Part shown: positions 1 through 9,334 of the stretch, piece by piece | How positions within the stretch are numbered: the stretch's first letter is position 1 | Layout of the letters: the number at the start of each line of letters is the position of its first letter | Assembly (NCBI RefSeq): GCF_014117425.1 | Contig: NZ_CP059725.1 | Location: 3,050,001-3,114,000, forward strand | Direction: 5' to 3' | DNA: 64,000 nucleotides | Origin: Bartonella sp. HY038 | GTDB lineage: Bacteria; Pseudomonadota; Alphaproteobacteria; Rhizobiales; Rhizobiaceae | Position numbers and translations under genes: made by a program | Notes under the pieces: model-generated | The model's input: the letters and a program-made list of their open reading frames with translations, nothing else | What the model was told of the DNA's origin: nothing | Database searches by the model: none

Positions 1-213
1 TTTTGGCAAGGACCAAGCGATTGCTCAAGCTCACAACTTTCTATTGGCAGCGATGCATCAACATTATTAAGTCGCTTAAATGCAACACGCCCTGTGTCCT
101 GCTCTGACGCAGCCTTTCAAATTTTTGGTATCTCTATGGCAGGCATGAATGCAATCGCGTCACTCTTTTTTGCTTTTCTTGCATTTTTAGGTGCTTTTGC
201 GCGGAAAAAATAA
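1..213 (+). CDS. dsbB: DsbB-like disulfide bond formation protein, C-terminal end
   Basis: The reading frame is open from the first base and ends at TAA 211-213, giving the last 70 residues of a protein that starts outside the window. It shows the DsbB pattern: WQGPSDC near the start, a second cysteine pair member in RPVSCSDAAFQIFGI, then GISMAGMNAIASL followed by a final hydrophobic helix (FFAFLAFLGAF) and a basic ARKK end. DsbB is an inner-membrane protein that reoxidises periplasmic DsbA and passes electrons to quinone. Only the last periplasmic loop and last membrane segment are visible, so the quinone-site residues and the first cysteine pair cannot be checked. Confidence 0.8.
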   Translation, partial: FWQGPSDCSSSQLSIGSDASTLLSRLNATRPVSCSDAAFQIFGISMAGMNAIASLFFAFLAFLGAFARKK

Positions 214-237
214 GTTTTTTAAATATGCATTAAAATT

Positions 238-273
238 AAAAAGGCTATTTCTATAATTGAAATAGCCTTTTAT
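238..273. terminator. Bidirectional rho-independent terminator
   Basis: An 11-bp perfect stem (AAGGCTATTTC 241-251, GAAATAGCCTT 259-269) with a 7-nt loop, flanked by A-run and T-run. It lies between the convergent dsbB and metallophosphoesterase genes and can serve both. Confidence 0.85.
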
Positions 274-300
274 AGGTTGTTATAAAGATTAGTGCGCTTT

Positions 301-1479
301 TTAAAATTCGCGTTTCAATTTTATTGGATCAGCAAGTTGCGGTGGAAAATCAATCTCGAAATCTGAAAAGCTTGGATCTTGACCAAATGTATGTTCACCA
401 TCGCGACCAGCATATTTATTCAAAAGAGTTGAATAAGTATAAAAATGGATTTTTTGCCTTTTAGTATCAAATTCAATAAAGCGCATCCAACCCGCACCGC
501 CATTAGCGGTTTCAGGCTTACCATCAAGGCCTACGGTATTGCCTTGATAGTCCTGTACTAATTGATAAACAGGAAAACCAGCTTCATTTTTATCAACGCG
601 CATATTCTGACCATTGGAAACACCTGCTACTGGTGGTGTATAATGGTGACCCGATAGCACCATAAAAATGCGGGAATTCTTACGAATGAACTGATCCCAA
701 ATTTCATCCGGCGGTAAGTGGTCTGTTCCTTCAAAATAATTCTTATAATTATTAGAACGATCTGTTTTACCTTTGAAATTCGGTTCTATCCATTCATGAG
801 TAGTGACAATAATCGGCATATCGGGATTAGTATCAACCACCCTTTGTGCCCAATCCAAAACGCGGGCGCTTGGCTCTTGCTCCAAGCCTATATGCAGCAT
901 TTTCTTGCCAGCAGCTTCAAAAATCTGAAAGCTATTAAGACCGCCGCCATAAGCACCACCATACCAGTCCTTACCAACAAAGTGGCGCGATTGCGGGCCA
1001 AAATAAAGATTAAAGACGGAACCCAGTTTTAGTGGACGGTTTTTACCTGGACTATTAAAACCATCATACCAAGAGTAATTATCATAATCATGATTACCTG
1101 GGACAATTGAAAAGGGGATGCCACTTTCTGAAAGAACGGATATGCCAATATTCGCATAATCCCATTCGCTTCTGGTATCCCAATAGGTATATTGGCCAAC
1201 AATGCCGGTGCGGAATTGCCCATCACCATGTTGAACGACATCACCAATATGGCTAACAAAAACAATATTCTTTTCCTGCTTTTGGTCAGCAATATATTGC
1301 ATTTGTTGAATAAATGTATTGACACCGCGTGGCTGTGCCATGGTTATATCATTATAATTTTGCGTATCAGAAATAACTCCGATAGTAAATTTTTCAGCCG
1401 ATGAAGAATTAATCCCTGCTAATGCCGCAAGCCCTAAAGCTAAAATACCAATTGTTTTGAATTGCTTTAATATTTTCAT
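301..1479 (-). CDS. Exported calcineurin-like metallophosphoesterase
   Basis: A 392-residue protein with an N-terminal signal peptide (KILKQFKTIGILALGLAALAG, cut near NSSSAEK), so it is likely periplasmic. The metallophosphoesterase metal motifs appear in order: VISDTQNY (D-x-x in place of the usual D-x-H), HIGDVV, VPGNHDYD, TTHEW and SGHHY. Such enzymes hydrolyse phosphomono- or diesters with two metal ions; the substrate cannot be told from sequence. The ATG at 1477-1479 is chosen over a TTG one codon upstream because GGGGTG lies just before it. It stands alone, with a terminator downstream and no obvious partner. Confidence 0.8.
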   Translation of the reverse strand: MKILKQFKTIGILALGLAALAGINSSSAEKFTIGVISDTQNYNDITMAQPRGVNTFIQQMQYIADQKQEKNIVFVSHIGDVVQHGDGQFRTGIVGQYTYWDTRSEWDYANIGISVLSESGIPFSIVPGNHDYDNYSWYDGFNSPGKNRPLKLGSVFNLYFGPQSRHFVGKDWYGGAYGGGLNSFQIFEAAGKKMLHIGLEQEPSARVLDWAQRVVDTNPDMPIIVTTHEWIEPNFKGKTDRSNNYKNYFEGTDHLPPDEIWDQFIRKNSRIFMVLSGHHYTPPVAGVSNGQNMRVDKNEAGFPVYQLVQDYQGNTVGLDGKPETANGGAGWMRFIEFDTKRQKIHFYTYSTLLNKYAGRDGEHTFGQDPSFSDFEIDFPPQLADPIKLKREF

Positions 1480-1692
1480 CAAACACCCCGTTTGTACAAT
1501 TAAATGGAATAGTCTTCACAATAAAACATTAAAGTAGTAAAAATACATTGGATTTGAATATAAGAGCTATATTATGAAAACTATATTTGGAGCAAGTTTA
1601 ATTGACTAGGATTACAAATCTATGACACAAGGTATTTGAAATTCTCAGATGATAATTTAGCGCAAAGGATCAACTTACTTTTTAAAAATGAT

Positions 1693-3675
1693 TTAATCCT
1701 TTGGCGAAGCGGTAATTTTTGGCATCCCACGCGGAGTAATCTGCTTTTTCTGGGCAGAAATTCTAAAAATTGCATTAGCTGCGCCATAGCCATCATAAGG
1801 CTTTTTACTGTTTTCACCTTTAGCTTGGCGTTGCACAACTTCAAAAAAGAAACCCTCGCCATAAGTTTCACTATAAAGCTGAAAATAATCGCCGTTTTCA
1901 TCGCTATCAAACAATATATGATTTTCACGCAATTTTTGGCAAAAAGCCTCATCAAGACCAAATCGTGCTTCAACATCATCAAAATAATTAGGCGATATTT
2001 TCAATGTCTTGAAACCATTGTGGCGTAAAGTTTTTGCCGTTTTAAAAATATCATCGGTTAAAAAAGCAATATGCTGAATACCTGCGCCAAATTTATCGGC
2101 AATAAAATGCCCCGCTAAAGTATGGCGGTTTTCTGCACCATTAAGGGTAATACGCAAACTCCCTGCCTCATTGGCTATGACTTGGCTGCGAATAATACCT
2201 GATGGATCAATAATATCGACGGCGGGCGTTTTTTGCACATCAAAGATGGATGTATAGAACAATACCCAACTCAGCATCTCATCAAAATCAACCGTTTGCG
2301 CAATATGGTCGATATGCAAGAGCCCAGCATCAATTAAATTTGCATCAATTATCTCTGCATCTTTTGAACTTGTTCTGGCCGTAGCAACCTTATTATCACT
2401 CACCACAGGTTCAAAATCATTGATTGCGAAGTCTTTCAGTCCGGATTTATCATCAATGAAATAGATAATGCCACCGCCAACACCGCGAATAGCTGGAATT
2501 TTGGTCTGCCCGTCAGGTACGGCTTGTTCAAATGGCACACTATCCAATGCAACAGCGCGTTTGAACGCCGCCTCTGCGTCATCAACATTTAAGGCAACAG
2601 CATAGGCCATAGTGCCATGCATCACAAAAGATAAATTAGAAAATCCATTTTCATCGCGATTAACGATGAGGCGGATATCGCCTTGGGTGAATAAATCAAC
2701 ATTTTTGGTTTTGTGTTGGCCGCTCTTTTTAAAGCCTAATTGGGCAAGCAATGAAAAAAGCGCACTAGCTTGTTTGTTGTCGGTTGAAAACTCAATAAAA
2801 TCAATACCATTTACCTTAATAGGCGCCGGCATTTTTTTTAAATGTAACGTTTTAGAATGGGTTTGCCGCCGTACGCTATCGGCAAGATTAAGCAATGAAC
2901 GATGACCATCATGAGCAATCAAAAATGGTGAACCGCCACGAAAGCGATCATTAAATATTTCTAGTGAAAAATAACCATCATAGCCAATGTCAGTTATAGC
3001 AGCGGTAAAATCTTTAACCGCTAGATCACCTTCACCCGGCATATTTCTATAATGCCGGCTCCAATAAAGCAGATCCATATCCAAAAGTGGTGCGTCCGCC
3101 AATTGCACAAGAAATAGCTTATCTTTATCGATTGATTTTATCGTTTGACTATCAATACCGCGTGACAAACTATGAAAACTATCAAGAATAAGTCCAATAT
3201 TAGGGTGATCTGCTTGCTGCACTACTTTCCACGCATCGCGGTGGTCATAAATATGCTTGCCCCAAGCCAAGGCTTCAAAACCAATCTTTATGCCTCTTTG
3301 TTTGGCTCGTTCACCAAGCTCACGAAAATCATCGGCGGCGCGTTCAATCCCACCAAGACAAACAGCCGAAAGATTGGAGCACACCAATAGCATATCAGCA
3401 CCCAATTTCTGCATAATATCAAATTTTTTTTCAGCGCGATCAAAGGCACGTTGACGATAAGGATCAGGCATGCCTTCAAAGTCACGAAAAGGCTGGAAGA
3501 GCGTAATGGCCAAGCCATGATCGCGCACCATATTGCCTACATCTTCGGGCTTACCATCAAAGGTTAGAAAGTCATTTTCAAATATTTCAACCCCGTCAAA
3601 ACCTGCTTTGGCAATAGCGGCCAATTTTTCCGGCAGGGTTCCAGAAATGGATACAGTGGCTATGGAAGTCTTCAT
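1693..3675 (-). CDS. quiC: 3-dehydroshikimate dehydratase fused to a 4-hydroxyphenylpyruvate dioxygenase-like domain
   Basis: 660 residues. The N-terminal half (about 1-275) is a xylose-isomerase-like TIM barrel; E134 (FEAL), D165 (LILDSFH), Q191 (FLVQL) and E239 (FSLEIF) match the metal ligands known in bacterial QuiC-type dehydratases, which turn 3-dehydroshikimate into protocatechuate. The C-terminal half (about 285-620) is a VOC/HPPD-type fold with the 2-His-1-Glu triad at H457 (IDHIAQ), H535 (IQHIAF) and E612 (FFFEVV), so it may still bind iron; its activity in this fusion family is unclear. The start at 3675 has AGGAG seven bases before it and is preferred to an ATG eight codons upstream. 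It is the last gene of the MHS-pcaIJF-quiC operon. Confidence 0.88.
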   Translation of the reverse strand: MKTSIATVSISGTLPEKLAAIAKAGFDGVEIFENDFLTFDGKPEDVGNMVRDHGLAITLFQPFRDFEGMPDPYRQRAFDRAEKKFDIMQKLGADMLLVCSNLSAVCLGGIERAADDFRELGERAKQRGIKIGFEALAWGKHIYDHRDAWKVVQQADHPNIGLILDSFHSLSRGIDSQTIKSIDKDKLFLVQLADAPLLDMDLLYWSRHYRNMPGEGDLAVKDFTAAITDIGYDGYFSLEIFNDRFRGGSPFLIAHDGHRSLLNLADSVRRQTHSKTLHLKKMPAPIKVNGIDFIEFSTDNKQASALFSLLAQLGFKKSGQHKTKNVDLFTQGDIRLIVNRDENGFSNLSFVMHGTMAYAVALNVDDAEAAFKRAVALDSVPFEQAVPDGQTKIPAIRGVGGGIIYFIDDKSGLKDFAINDFEPVVSDNKVATARTSSKDAEIIDANLIDAGLLHIDHIAQTVDFDEMLSWVLFYTSIFDVQKTPAVDIIDPSGIIRSQVIANEAGSLRITLNGAENRHTLAGHFIADKFGAGIQHIAFLTDDIFKTAKTLRHNGFKTLKISPNYFDDVEARFGLDEAFCQKLRENHILFDSDENGDYFQLYSETYGEGFFFEVVQRQAKGENSKKPYDGYGAANAIFRISAQKKQITPRGMPKITASPKD

Positions 3676-3784
3676 CACATCACTCCTAAAAACCTGCAAA
3701 AGGTGGGATTGCTAAGCTGTTTTAGTTTTGGCAAACAACTTAGCCTAGAATATTATTTTTAAACATTATTTATTGCAAACAAAT

Positions 3785-4990
3785 TTACACTTTTTCAAGC
3801 GCGATAGCGATGCCTTGGCCAACCCCGATACACATGGTGGCAAGAGCAAGCTTTTTATTGTTAAGCGCACATTCTAGTGCAGCCGTGCCAGTAATGCGCG
3901 CGCCCGACATGCCAAGCGGATGACCAAGGGCGATAGCACCACCATTGGGATTAATGTAATCAGCCTTTTCATCAAGACCCAGTTCACGCAACACCGCAAT
4001 GCCTTGGCTGGCAAAAGCCTCATTAAGCTCAATAACATCAAAATCTTGCGGCGCGATATTTAAGCGTGCACATAATTTTTGTGTCGCAGGAGCTGGGCCA
4101 ATGCCCATAATGCGCGGTGGCACGCCAGCCATAGCACCGCCTAAAATGCGCACTAATGGTTTAAGATTATATTTTTTAATCGCAGCTTCTGATGCAATAA
4201 TTAGTGCTGCCGCACCGTCATTAACGCCCGACGCATTGCCTGCCGTGACTGTAGCGCCTGCCATTTTATTAATGGTTTTTAATTTGGCCAATGCTTCCAA
4301 TGATGTTGCACGCGGATGTTCATCTTTGCTTACCAAGATCGGTTCTTTTTTACCCTGCGGTACACTTACTGCGATGATTTCCTTGGCAAGGCGACCATTA
4401 TTTTGAGCAATTGCTGCTTTTTCTTGGCTGCGCATGGCAAAGTGATCCTGATCTTCGCGGGAGATATGATAGTCAATCGCCACATGATCGCCGGTTTCCG
4501 GCATTGAATCCACACCATATTGCGCTTTCATCACTGGATTGACAAAACGCCAACCAATAGTTGTATCATGGATTTCCGCCTTACGGGAAAAAGCTGATTC
4601 AGCCTTTGGCAAAACAAAAGGCGCGCGTGACATGCTTTCAACGCCGCCCGCAATGATAAGATCAGCTTCACCCGACTTAATCGCGCGGAAAGCCGCAATA
4701 ATCGCATCCATACCGGAACCACAAAGGCGGTTCATTGTTGTGCCACTGACATTAACTGGCATTCCAGCTAATAAAAGCGACTGACGGGCAATATTGCGGT
4801 TATCCTCGCCTGCTTGATTGGCGCCACCGAAAATAACATCATCAACTTCGTCAAAGGCGATTGAGGTTTGTCTTTCCATCAAAGCTTTTAGCACCAGCGC
4901 ACCAAGATCATCGGGGCGCATAGGGGCAAGAGCACCACCAAAACGGCCAATAGGAGTACGAATATAATCACAAATAAAAGCGTCGCCCAT
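3785..4990 (-). CDS. pcaF: Beta-ketoadipyl-CoA thiolase
   Basis: 401 residues, full length for a thiolase. It has the acylation cysteine C90 (MNRLCGSGMDA), GGVESMSR, NEAFASQ, the catalytic histidine H357 (GGAIALGHPLGMSGAR) and the second cysteine C387 (ATMCIGVGQG). It splits beta-ketoadipyl-CoA into succinyl-CoA and acetyl-CoA, the last step of protocatechuate breakdown. The start at 4990 is one base after the pcaJ stop and is preceded by GGGGAA; an upstream in-frame ATG would overlap pcaJ. The assignment as PcaF rather than an acetyl-CoA acetyltransferase rests on its place after pcaIJ. Confidence 0.9.
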   Translation of the reverse strand: MGDAFICDYIRTPIGRFGGALAPMRPDDLGALVLKALMERQTSIAFDEVDDVIFGGANQAGEDNRNIARQSLLLAGMPVNVSGTTMNRLCGSGMDAIIAAFRAIKSGEADLIIAGGVESMSRAPFVLPKAESAFSRKAEIHDTTIGWRFVNPVMKAQYGVDSMPETGDHVAIDYHISREDQDHFAMRSQEKAAIAQNNGRLAKEIIAVSVPQGKKEPILVSKDEHPRATSLEALAKLKTINKMAGATVTAGNASGVNDGAAALIIASEAAIKKYNLKPLVRILGGAMAGVPPRIMGIGPAPATQKLCARLNIAPQDFDVIELNEAFASQGIAVLRELGLDEKADYINPNGGAIALGHPLGMSGARITGTAALECALNNKKLALATMCIGVGQGIAIALEKV

Positions 4991-4991
4991 T

Positions 4992-5687
4992 TTATTCCCC
5001 AACCTCTGGTACAATTAATTCTTTAACATCACCATCAAGATGCAACTTAGCACCGGTCATCGCTTGTAAATCATCAACCGACATATTGGCTAGTTTTTCA
5101 CGCAAAACAAAATGACCATCAACCACATCAACAACCGCGTGGCTGGTATAGATACGGGTAATACATTGCACACCGGTAAGCGGAAAGGTGCAAGCTTCAA
5201 CCAATTTGGGCTCACCCTTTTTAGTAACATGCTCGGTAATAACAAAAACCTGCTTTGCACCATGAACAAGATCCATAGCACCACCAACTGCCGGCACGCC
5301 CTTGCTGCCAACGCGCCAATTAGCAAGATCGCCATTTTGTGCCACCTGATAGGCACCAAGAATAGCAACATCAAGATGGCCGCCACGCACCATGGCAAAG
5401 CTATCGGCATGGTGGAAGAAAGAAGCACCCGGCTTTAGCGTCACGGCCTTTTTGCCAGCATTAATCAGATCCCAGTCTTCACTACCCTTTGGTGGCGCTT
5501 CACCAAAGTTTAAAACACCATTTTCGGTGTGGAAGATTGCTTGCCGACCGGCTGGCTGATACCGCGCCACCATTTCAGGAAAGCCAATACCAAGATTAAC
5601 ATAAGCACCATCCATAATATCTTGAGCGGCACGCCATGCAATTTGCGCATTGGATAATTTAATTTCATCAAAAACATTAAGGCTCAT
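4992..5687 (-). CDS. pcaJ: 3-oxoadipate CoA-transferase subunit B
   Basis: 231 residues with the class I CoA-transferase beta-subunit features: NLGIGFPE near residue 31, the catalytic glutamate in HTENGVLNFG, and the GGHLDVAILGAYQV and TKKGEPKLVE stretches. Together with PcaI it moves CoA from succinyl-CoA to 3-oxoadipate. Its ATG overlaps the pcaI stop by four bases (ATGA), with GGAG upstream, so the two subunits are translationally coupled. Acetoacetate CoA-transferase (ScoB) is a close relative; the pcaF/quiC neighbours favour 3-oxoadipate as substrate. Confidence 0.9.
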   Translation of the reverse strand: MSLNVFDEIKLSNAQIAWRAAQDIMDGAYVNLGIGFPEMVARYQPAGRQAIFHTENGVLNFGEAPPKGSEDWDLINAGKKAVTLKPGASFFHHADSFAMVRGGHLDVAILGAYQVAQNGDLANWRVGSKGVPAVGGAMDLVHGAKQVFVITEHVTKKGEPKLVEACTFPLTGVQCITRIYTSHAVVDVVDGHFVLREKLANMSVDDLQAMTGAKLHLDGDVKELIVPEVGE

Positions 5688-6391
5688 TGATATACCACTC
5701 CTGCTCTGATCAATTCTTCTTCCTGTTGAGGATTGGGCACTTCCACAACAGCATTGACAAATATTCCCGGTGTTATCACATCTTCAGGATCAATTTCGCC
5801 AGCAGTTACAATTTGGGATACTTGAACAATGGTATTTTGCGCCGCCATACACATAAGCGGATTAAAATTGCGGGCGGCCTTATTATAGGTAAGATTGCCC
5901 TGCTCATCACCAAATTTTGCTTTAATCAGTGCAAAATCAGCTTTTAGCCAACGTTCTTGTACATAAAACCGACCGTCAAACTCAGCAATTGGCTTGCCTT
6001 CACTTAATTCCGTGCCATAGGCTGTAGGTGTATAAAAAGCAGGAATACCTGCGCCCCCTGCTCTGATACGTTCAGCTAATGTGCCTTGTGGTACAAGTTC
6101 AAGTTCAATATTGCCCGCAAGATAAGCATCGGTAAAGGCACGCGGATCAGACGAGCGCGGAAAAGAACAAATCATTTTTTTGACCATGCCAGCATCAATC
6201 ATTGCGGCAATTCCAATGCGCCCATTGCCGGCATTATTATTGATAACGGTGAGGTCTTTTGCGCCCTTATCAATCAACGCATGAATAAGTTCAATTGGTG
6301 CACCTGAACCGCCAAATCCGCCAATCATTACGGTTGCGCCATCATGGATATTTTTGACAGCATCGGCTAGACTGCCAATTGTTTTATTCAT
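5684..6391 (-). CDS. pcaI: 3-oxoadipate CoA-transferase subunit A
   Basis: 235 residues. The alpha-subunit signature is clear: DGATVMIGGFGGSGAP near residue 18, then VINNNAGNG and GGAGIPAFYTPTAYGT. It forms the transferase with the pcaJ product. The ATG at 6391 has GGGAG eight bases upstream. A 13-bp inverted repeat (6463-6500) sits between it and the transporter gene upstream, which could set different amounts of the transporter and the enzymes. Confidence 0.9.
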   Translation of the reverse strand: MNKTIGSLADAVKNIHDGATVMIGGFGGSGAPIELIHALIDKGAKDLTVINNNAGNGRIGIAAMIDAGMVKKMICSFPRSSDPRAFTDAYLAGNIELELVPQGTLAERIRAGGAGIPAFYTPTAYGTELSEGKPIAEFDGRFYVQERWLKADFALIKAKFGDEQGNLTYNKAARNFNPLMCMAAQNTIVQVSQIVTAGEIDPEDVITPGIFVNAVVEVPNPQQEEELIRAGVVYQ

Positions 6392-6462
6392 GCCATTTCT
6401 CCCATATTTAAAAAAGTTATTTTTTAATCATATGCTGATTCAAACTGAATATTGAGCTTTGT

Positions 6463-6500
6463 AAGCAAGCATTTCACTTGGTTAATCGAAATGCTTGCTT
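6463..6500. repeat. Intercistronic hairpin in the pca/qui operon
   Basis: Perfect 13-bp arms AAGCAAGCATTTC (6463-6475) and GAAATGCTTGCTT (6488-6500), 12-nt loop. In the direction of the operon it has no T-run after it, so it is more likely an RNA-stabilising or attenuating hairpin than a full terminator. Confidence 0.6.
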
Positions 6501-6512
6501 GATTTTAAGCGA

Positions 6513-7913
6513 TCAGGCTGGTTTAACGATACGTAAAACAGAGCTAGTGCGGGCTTTTTCATATTCTTCCCCATCAACTGGCTGCGCATCAGGATTACCA
6601 AGATCTTCACCACGAAGGCGATAGGTTTCACGTGAAACGAAAACCGCAAAGCCAGATAGGCATGTTATACCAAAGCTAAATAGACCAATTGTTAAAGCAA
6701 TATTTGCAGATCCGGGCGAAGCCACCCAAACAAAAACCGATGCCATGAAAGACGCAGCAGGCACACCAATATTATTGGCAATAGCAACCGCTGAAACACG
6801 TACTTCAGGTGGGAAAAGTTCAGGATAATAGCAAGGATAAACCGCATTAAAACCTTGATAGATAAAGCCCCAACCAACCATTGCATAAATGATTGCGGTA
6901 AAAAGGTCGCCTTGGCTGATCGCATTCAAGAAAAAATAAGACATAGCGCCAGAGCCAACAATACCAATAATTGCAACGGGGCGGCGGCCGAATTTATCCG
7001 ATGCCATGCCCATGAAAGGCGTTGCAATAACAGCAACAATATTGGCTAAAAGTGTAACCCAAAGATATGCGTCCTTGGTTATATTAATACCATAAGCAGC
7101 TTGCGTTGCATAAGTTGCGCCAAAAACAGCAATGGTAACCGGCACAATATTATTTAACGACATGAAAGTGACTTTAAGCATATCGCGCCAATGATATTTT
7201 AATGCCTGCATGACTGGCGCTTTTGGCTTTTTGCCCTGCTTAACTTCATTGGTAAATGTTTTTGTTTCATTAACATGGCGGCGGATCATAATGCCGGCAA
7301 TGATGACGATGATGGATAGCAAAAATGGCACGCGCCATCCCCACGACATAAACGCTTCATCAGGTAAAAAGTAAGCAAAAGGAATAAAAATACCTGCAGC
7401 AAGGAGCTGGCCAAAGCTAATACCTTGCTGGGCAAAGCTACCGTAAAAACCGCGCCGTCCAAGTGGGGCTTGCTCAAGGATCAGCGAACCCGCACCCGAC
7501 ATTTCGCCTGCAACAGCAAACCCTTGCAAGAGACGCAACAACACCAAAAGAATAGGAGCAAGAATACCGACTTGTTCATAGGTTGGCAGCAAACCAACGC
7601 CAATTGTCGATATGCCCATTAGAAACATACATAGAATGAGCACGCTTTTACGGCCATGACGATCACCCCAATGACCAAGCGCAATAGCACCAATTGGCCG
7701 AGCGACATAACCAACACCATAAGTCGCCAAAGAGGCAATGATACCTATTGTTTGATTGCCAGCGGGAAAGAACAATGTCGGAAATACAAATGATGCCGCC
7801 ATAGCGTAAATAAAGAAGTCATAATATTCAAGGGTTGACCCAATCCAACCACTCGCCGCAGCCTTGCGCGATTCCTTTGTTTGAGGTGTGGAATTATTTA
7901 CTGATGTGCCCAT
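6513..7913 (-). CDS. MHS-family MFS transporter, likely shikimate/quinate-type uptake
   Basis: 466 residues, about 12 membrane segments. It has the MHS signature start (GWIGSTLEYYDFFIYAMAA), the loop 2-3 motif GHWGDRHGRKS, RLLQGFAVAGEMSGA and a long cytoplasmic C-terminal tail. MHS proteins are proton symporters for carboxylic acids such as shikimate, alpha-ketoglutarate or proline betaine. Being first in an operon that ends with a 3-dehydroshikimate dehydratase, it most likely brings in shikimate, quinate, dehydroshikimate or protocatechuate; this is inferred from context. AGGAGGAG lies just upstream of the ATG. Its 3' part contains a parS-like palindrome (6624-6639). Confidence 0.82.
   Translation of the reverse strand: MGTSVNNSTPQTKESRKAAASGWIGSTLEYYDFFIYAMAASFVFPTLFFPAGNQTIGIIASLATYGVGYVARPIGAIALGHWGDRHGRKSVLILCMFLMGISTIGVGLLPTYEQVGILAPILLVLLRLLQGFAVAGEMSGAGSLILEQAPLGRRGFYGSFAQQGISFGQLLAAGIFIPFAYFLPDEAFMSWGWRVPFLLSIIVIIAGIMIRRHVNETKTFTNEVKQGKKPKAPVMQALKYHWRDMLKVTFMSLNNIVPVTIAVFGATYATQAAYGINITKDAYLWVTLLANIVAVIATPFMGMASDKFGRRPVAIIGIVGSGAMSYFFLNAISQGDLFTAIIYAMVGWGFIYQGFNAVYPCYYPELFPPEVRVSAVAIANNIGVPAASFMASVFVWVASPGSANIALTIGLFSFGITCLSGFAVFVSRETYRLRGEDLGNPDAQPVDGEEYEKARTSSVLRIVKPA
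6624..6639. promoter_or_regulatory. parS: parS-like site inside the MHS transporter gene
   Basis: GTTTCACGTGAAAC (6625-6638) is the perfect 14-bp core of the ParB site; only the two outermost bases differ from the 16-bp consensus. On the coding strand it is read as Val-Ser-Arg-Glu-Thr. It lies about 33 kb from parAB, so whether ParB uses it is uncertain. Confidence 0.55.
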
Positions 7914-8764
7914 TTTGTCTCCTCCTGATGACTATAGAGAATTTTCAAAAAAGATGCCGCACTCTTTCTCCAACAATAAGACCCAAGCGCTTACCAATTT
8001 TATGTTTTGAAAAAATCGATAATTTGCTCCTATTGCATTATCTAAAGAGCTCCCCGATGCAAGCTTTTTTAAAAATACATTTTGCGATTTCCAACCAATG
8101 GGCAGCACCAACTAAAGTATTGAACTTTAACCTATCTGCAAAGCTGTTTTGAAATCACCGCCATTTATTTTCTTAAAATGAAATGGAATACTCCTCGTCT
8201 CCCATTTTTCATTTCTATAACTAATTTAATATTAGAAGTCAAAAAAAATATTGTAATCATAACGACATGGTTATGTTAATCAAATATATAGTTATATTTT
8301 TTCTAAACAATATGAGAAACTCTAGTGATAAATTCTCGCATAAATTAATCTATGCCTTTATGCATTTTTAAAAAAAAAGCATTTTTTACAGCTTCTTAAC
8401 TAACCAAAATCAGCACATAATGCCGAAATCAACAGATAATGATAAAATAATCTCGGTAAATCATATTATTGCTAATATAAAAAGCCAAAATAGTTTTTTT
8501 TTTGTCATAAAGCTGCTATGCGATTGCACACAGATCTAGACTTAGCACATGGGCCGCACATATTTATGTAAATGGGTTTTAACGCTGATATTGATAATCT
8601 GCACCTTAGAACACCCTCAGCCTATATCCAGGCAGTGGCGTGCGCTAGTTTGTTTATTTATCGCATTTTTACGTCAACAGACGTATATTTTTGCAAAAAT
8701 GCTCTAAATAAGGTGAAGCAAACCAGAGCGCAGTTGAATAAAGGGTAATTGAATGGAGGCCATT
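7914..8764. other. Long A+T-rich intergenic region, promoters of divergent units
   Basis: About 850 bases without a convincing gene on either strand. It must hold the promoter of the leftward pca/qui operon and that of the rightward maoC gene. The only clear structure is the inverted repeat at 8670-8685. No regulator gene (LysR or IclR type) is found next to the pca operon here. Confidence 0.6.
8670..8685. promoter_or_regulatory. Inverted repeat upstream of maoC, candidate operator
   Basis: TACGTC-AACA-GACGTA, 6-bp perfect arms, about 80 bases before the maoC start. The ACGT-rich dyad recalls operators of MerR/TetR regulators of acyl-CoA and branched-chain catabolism in proteobacteria (LiuR type), but no such regulator is in the window. 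Confidence 0.4.
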
Positions 8765-9238
8765 ATGGCAAAAAAAGTAACAGTTGCGGATATTCCGCAA
8801 TCAATTGGCCAAGAAGTAGGCCTATCCGATTGGCGTGTTGTTAGCCAGGATATGATCAACCAATTTGCTGATGCAACTGATGACCATCAATTTATCCACA
8901 CTGATCCTGAAAAAGCCAAAGAAACACCTTTTGGCGGTACAATTGCGCACGGATTTTTGACACTTTCGCTGTTATCTACCCTAGCCTATGAAGCATTGCC
9001 GGAACTCGAAGGCCAAACTTTTGGCATCAATTATGGATTCGACAAGGTACGCTTCATGGCACCAGTCAAAACGGGCAGCAAAGTTAGGGCACGTTTTGTC
9101 GTTTCCGATGCAGAAATTCGCCCCTCGGGACGAATTGTTTTCCATTATAATGTAACACTTGAAATTGAAAATAGTAAAAAGCCAGCATTGACAGCCGACT
9201 GGATTACCATTGCTATGGTGCCACCAAAAGAAGATTAA
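8765..9238 (+). CDS. MaoC-family dehydratase / (R)-specific enoyl-CoA hydratase-like
   Basis: 157 residues, one hot-dog fold. The hydratase 2 motif is present: the catalytic Asp and His in FADATDDHQFIHTDPEKA, then FGGTIAHGFLTLSLL. Members add water to trans-2-enoyl-CoA, giving (R)-3-hydroxyacyl-CoA, or are related NodN-type dehydratases; the substrate is not evident. The start at 8765 is chosen because GGAGG lies five bases upstream; an ATG four codons earlier contains that ribosome site. It is a single-gene unit. Confidence 0.82.
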   Translation: MAKKVTVADIPQSIGQEVGLSDWRVVSQDMINQFADATDDHQFIHTDPEKAKETPFGGTIAHGFLTLSLLSTLAYEALPELEGQTFGINYGFDKVRFMAPVKTGSKVRARFVVSDAEIRPSGRIVFHYNVTLEIENSKKPALTADWITIAMVPPKED

Positions 9239-9334
9239 TTATTGCGATTGTTACATTACAATCGGCACTATTTAACCGCATAAAGCATTTGGGGGATAAT
9301 TGCTTACCCCCCCAACACTCACAAAAATTTTAGA

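Noticed and set aside
9289..9315. G-run/C-run hairpin between maoC and the ArsR gene
   Set aside because: Stem of G and C runs with a loop but no T-run in either direction; it may be a weak terminator but I cannot support it.
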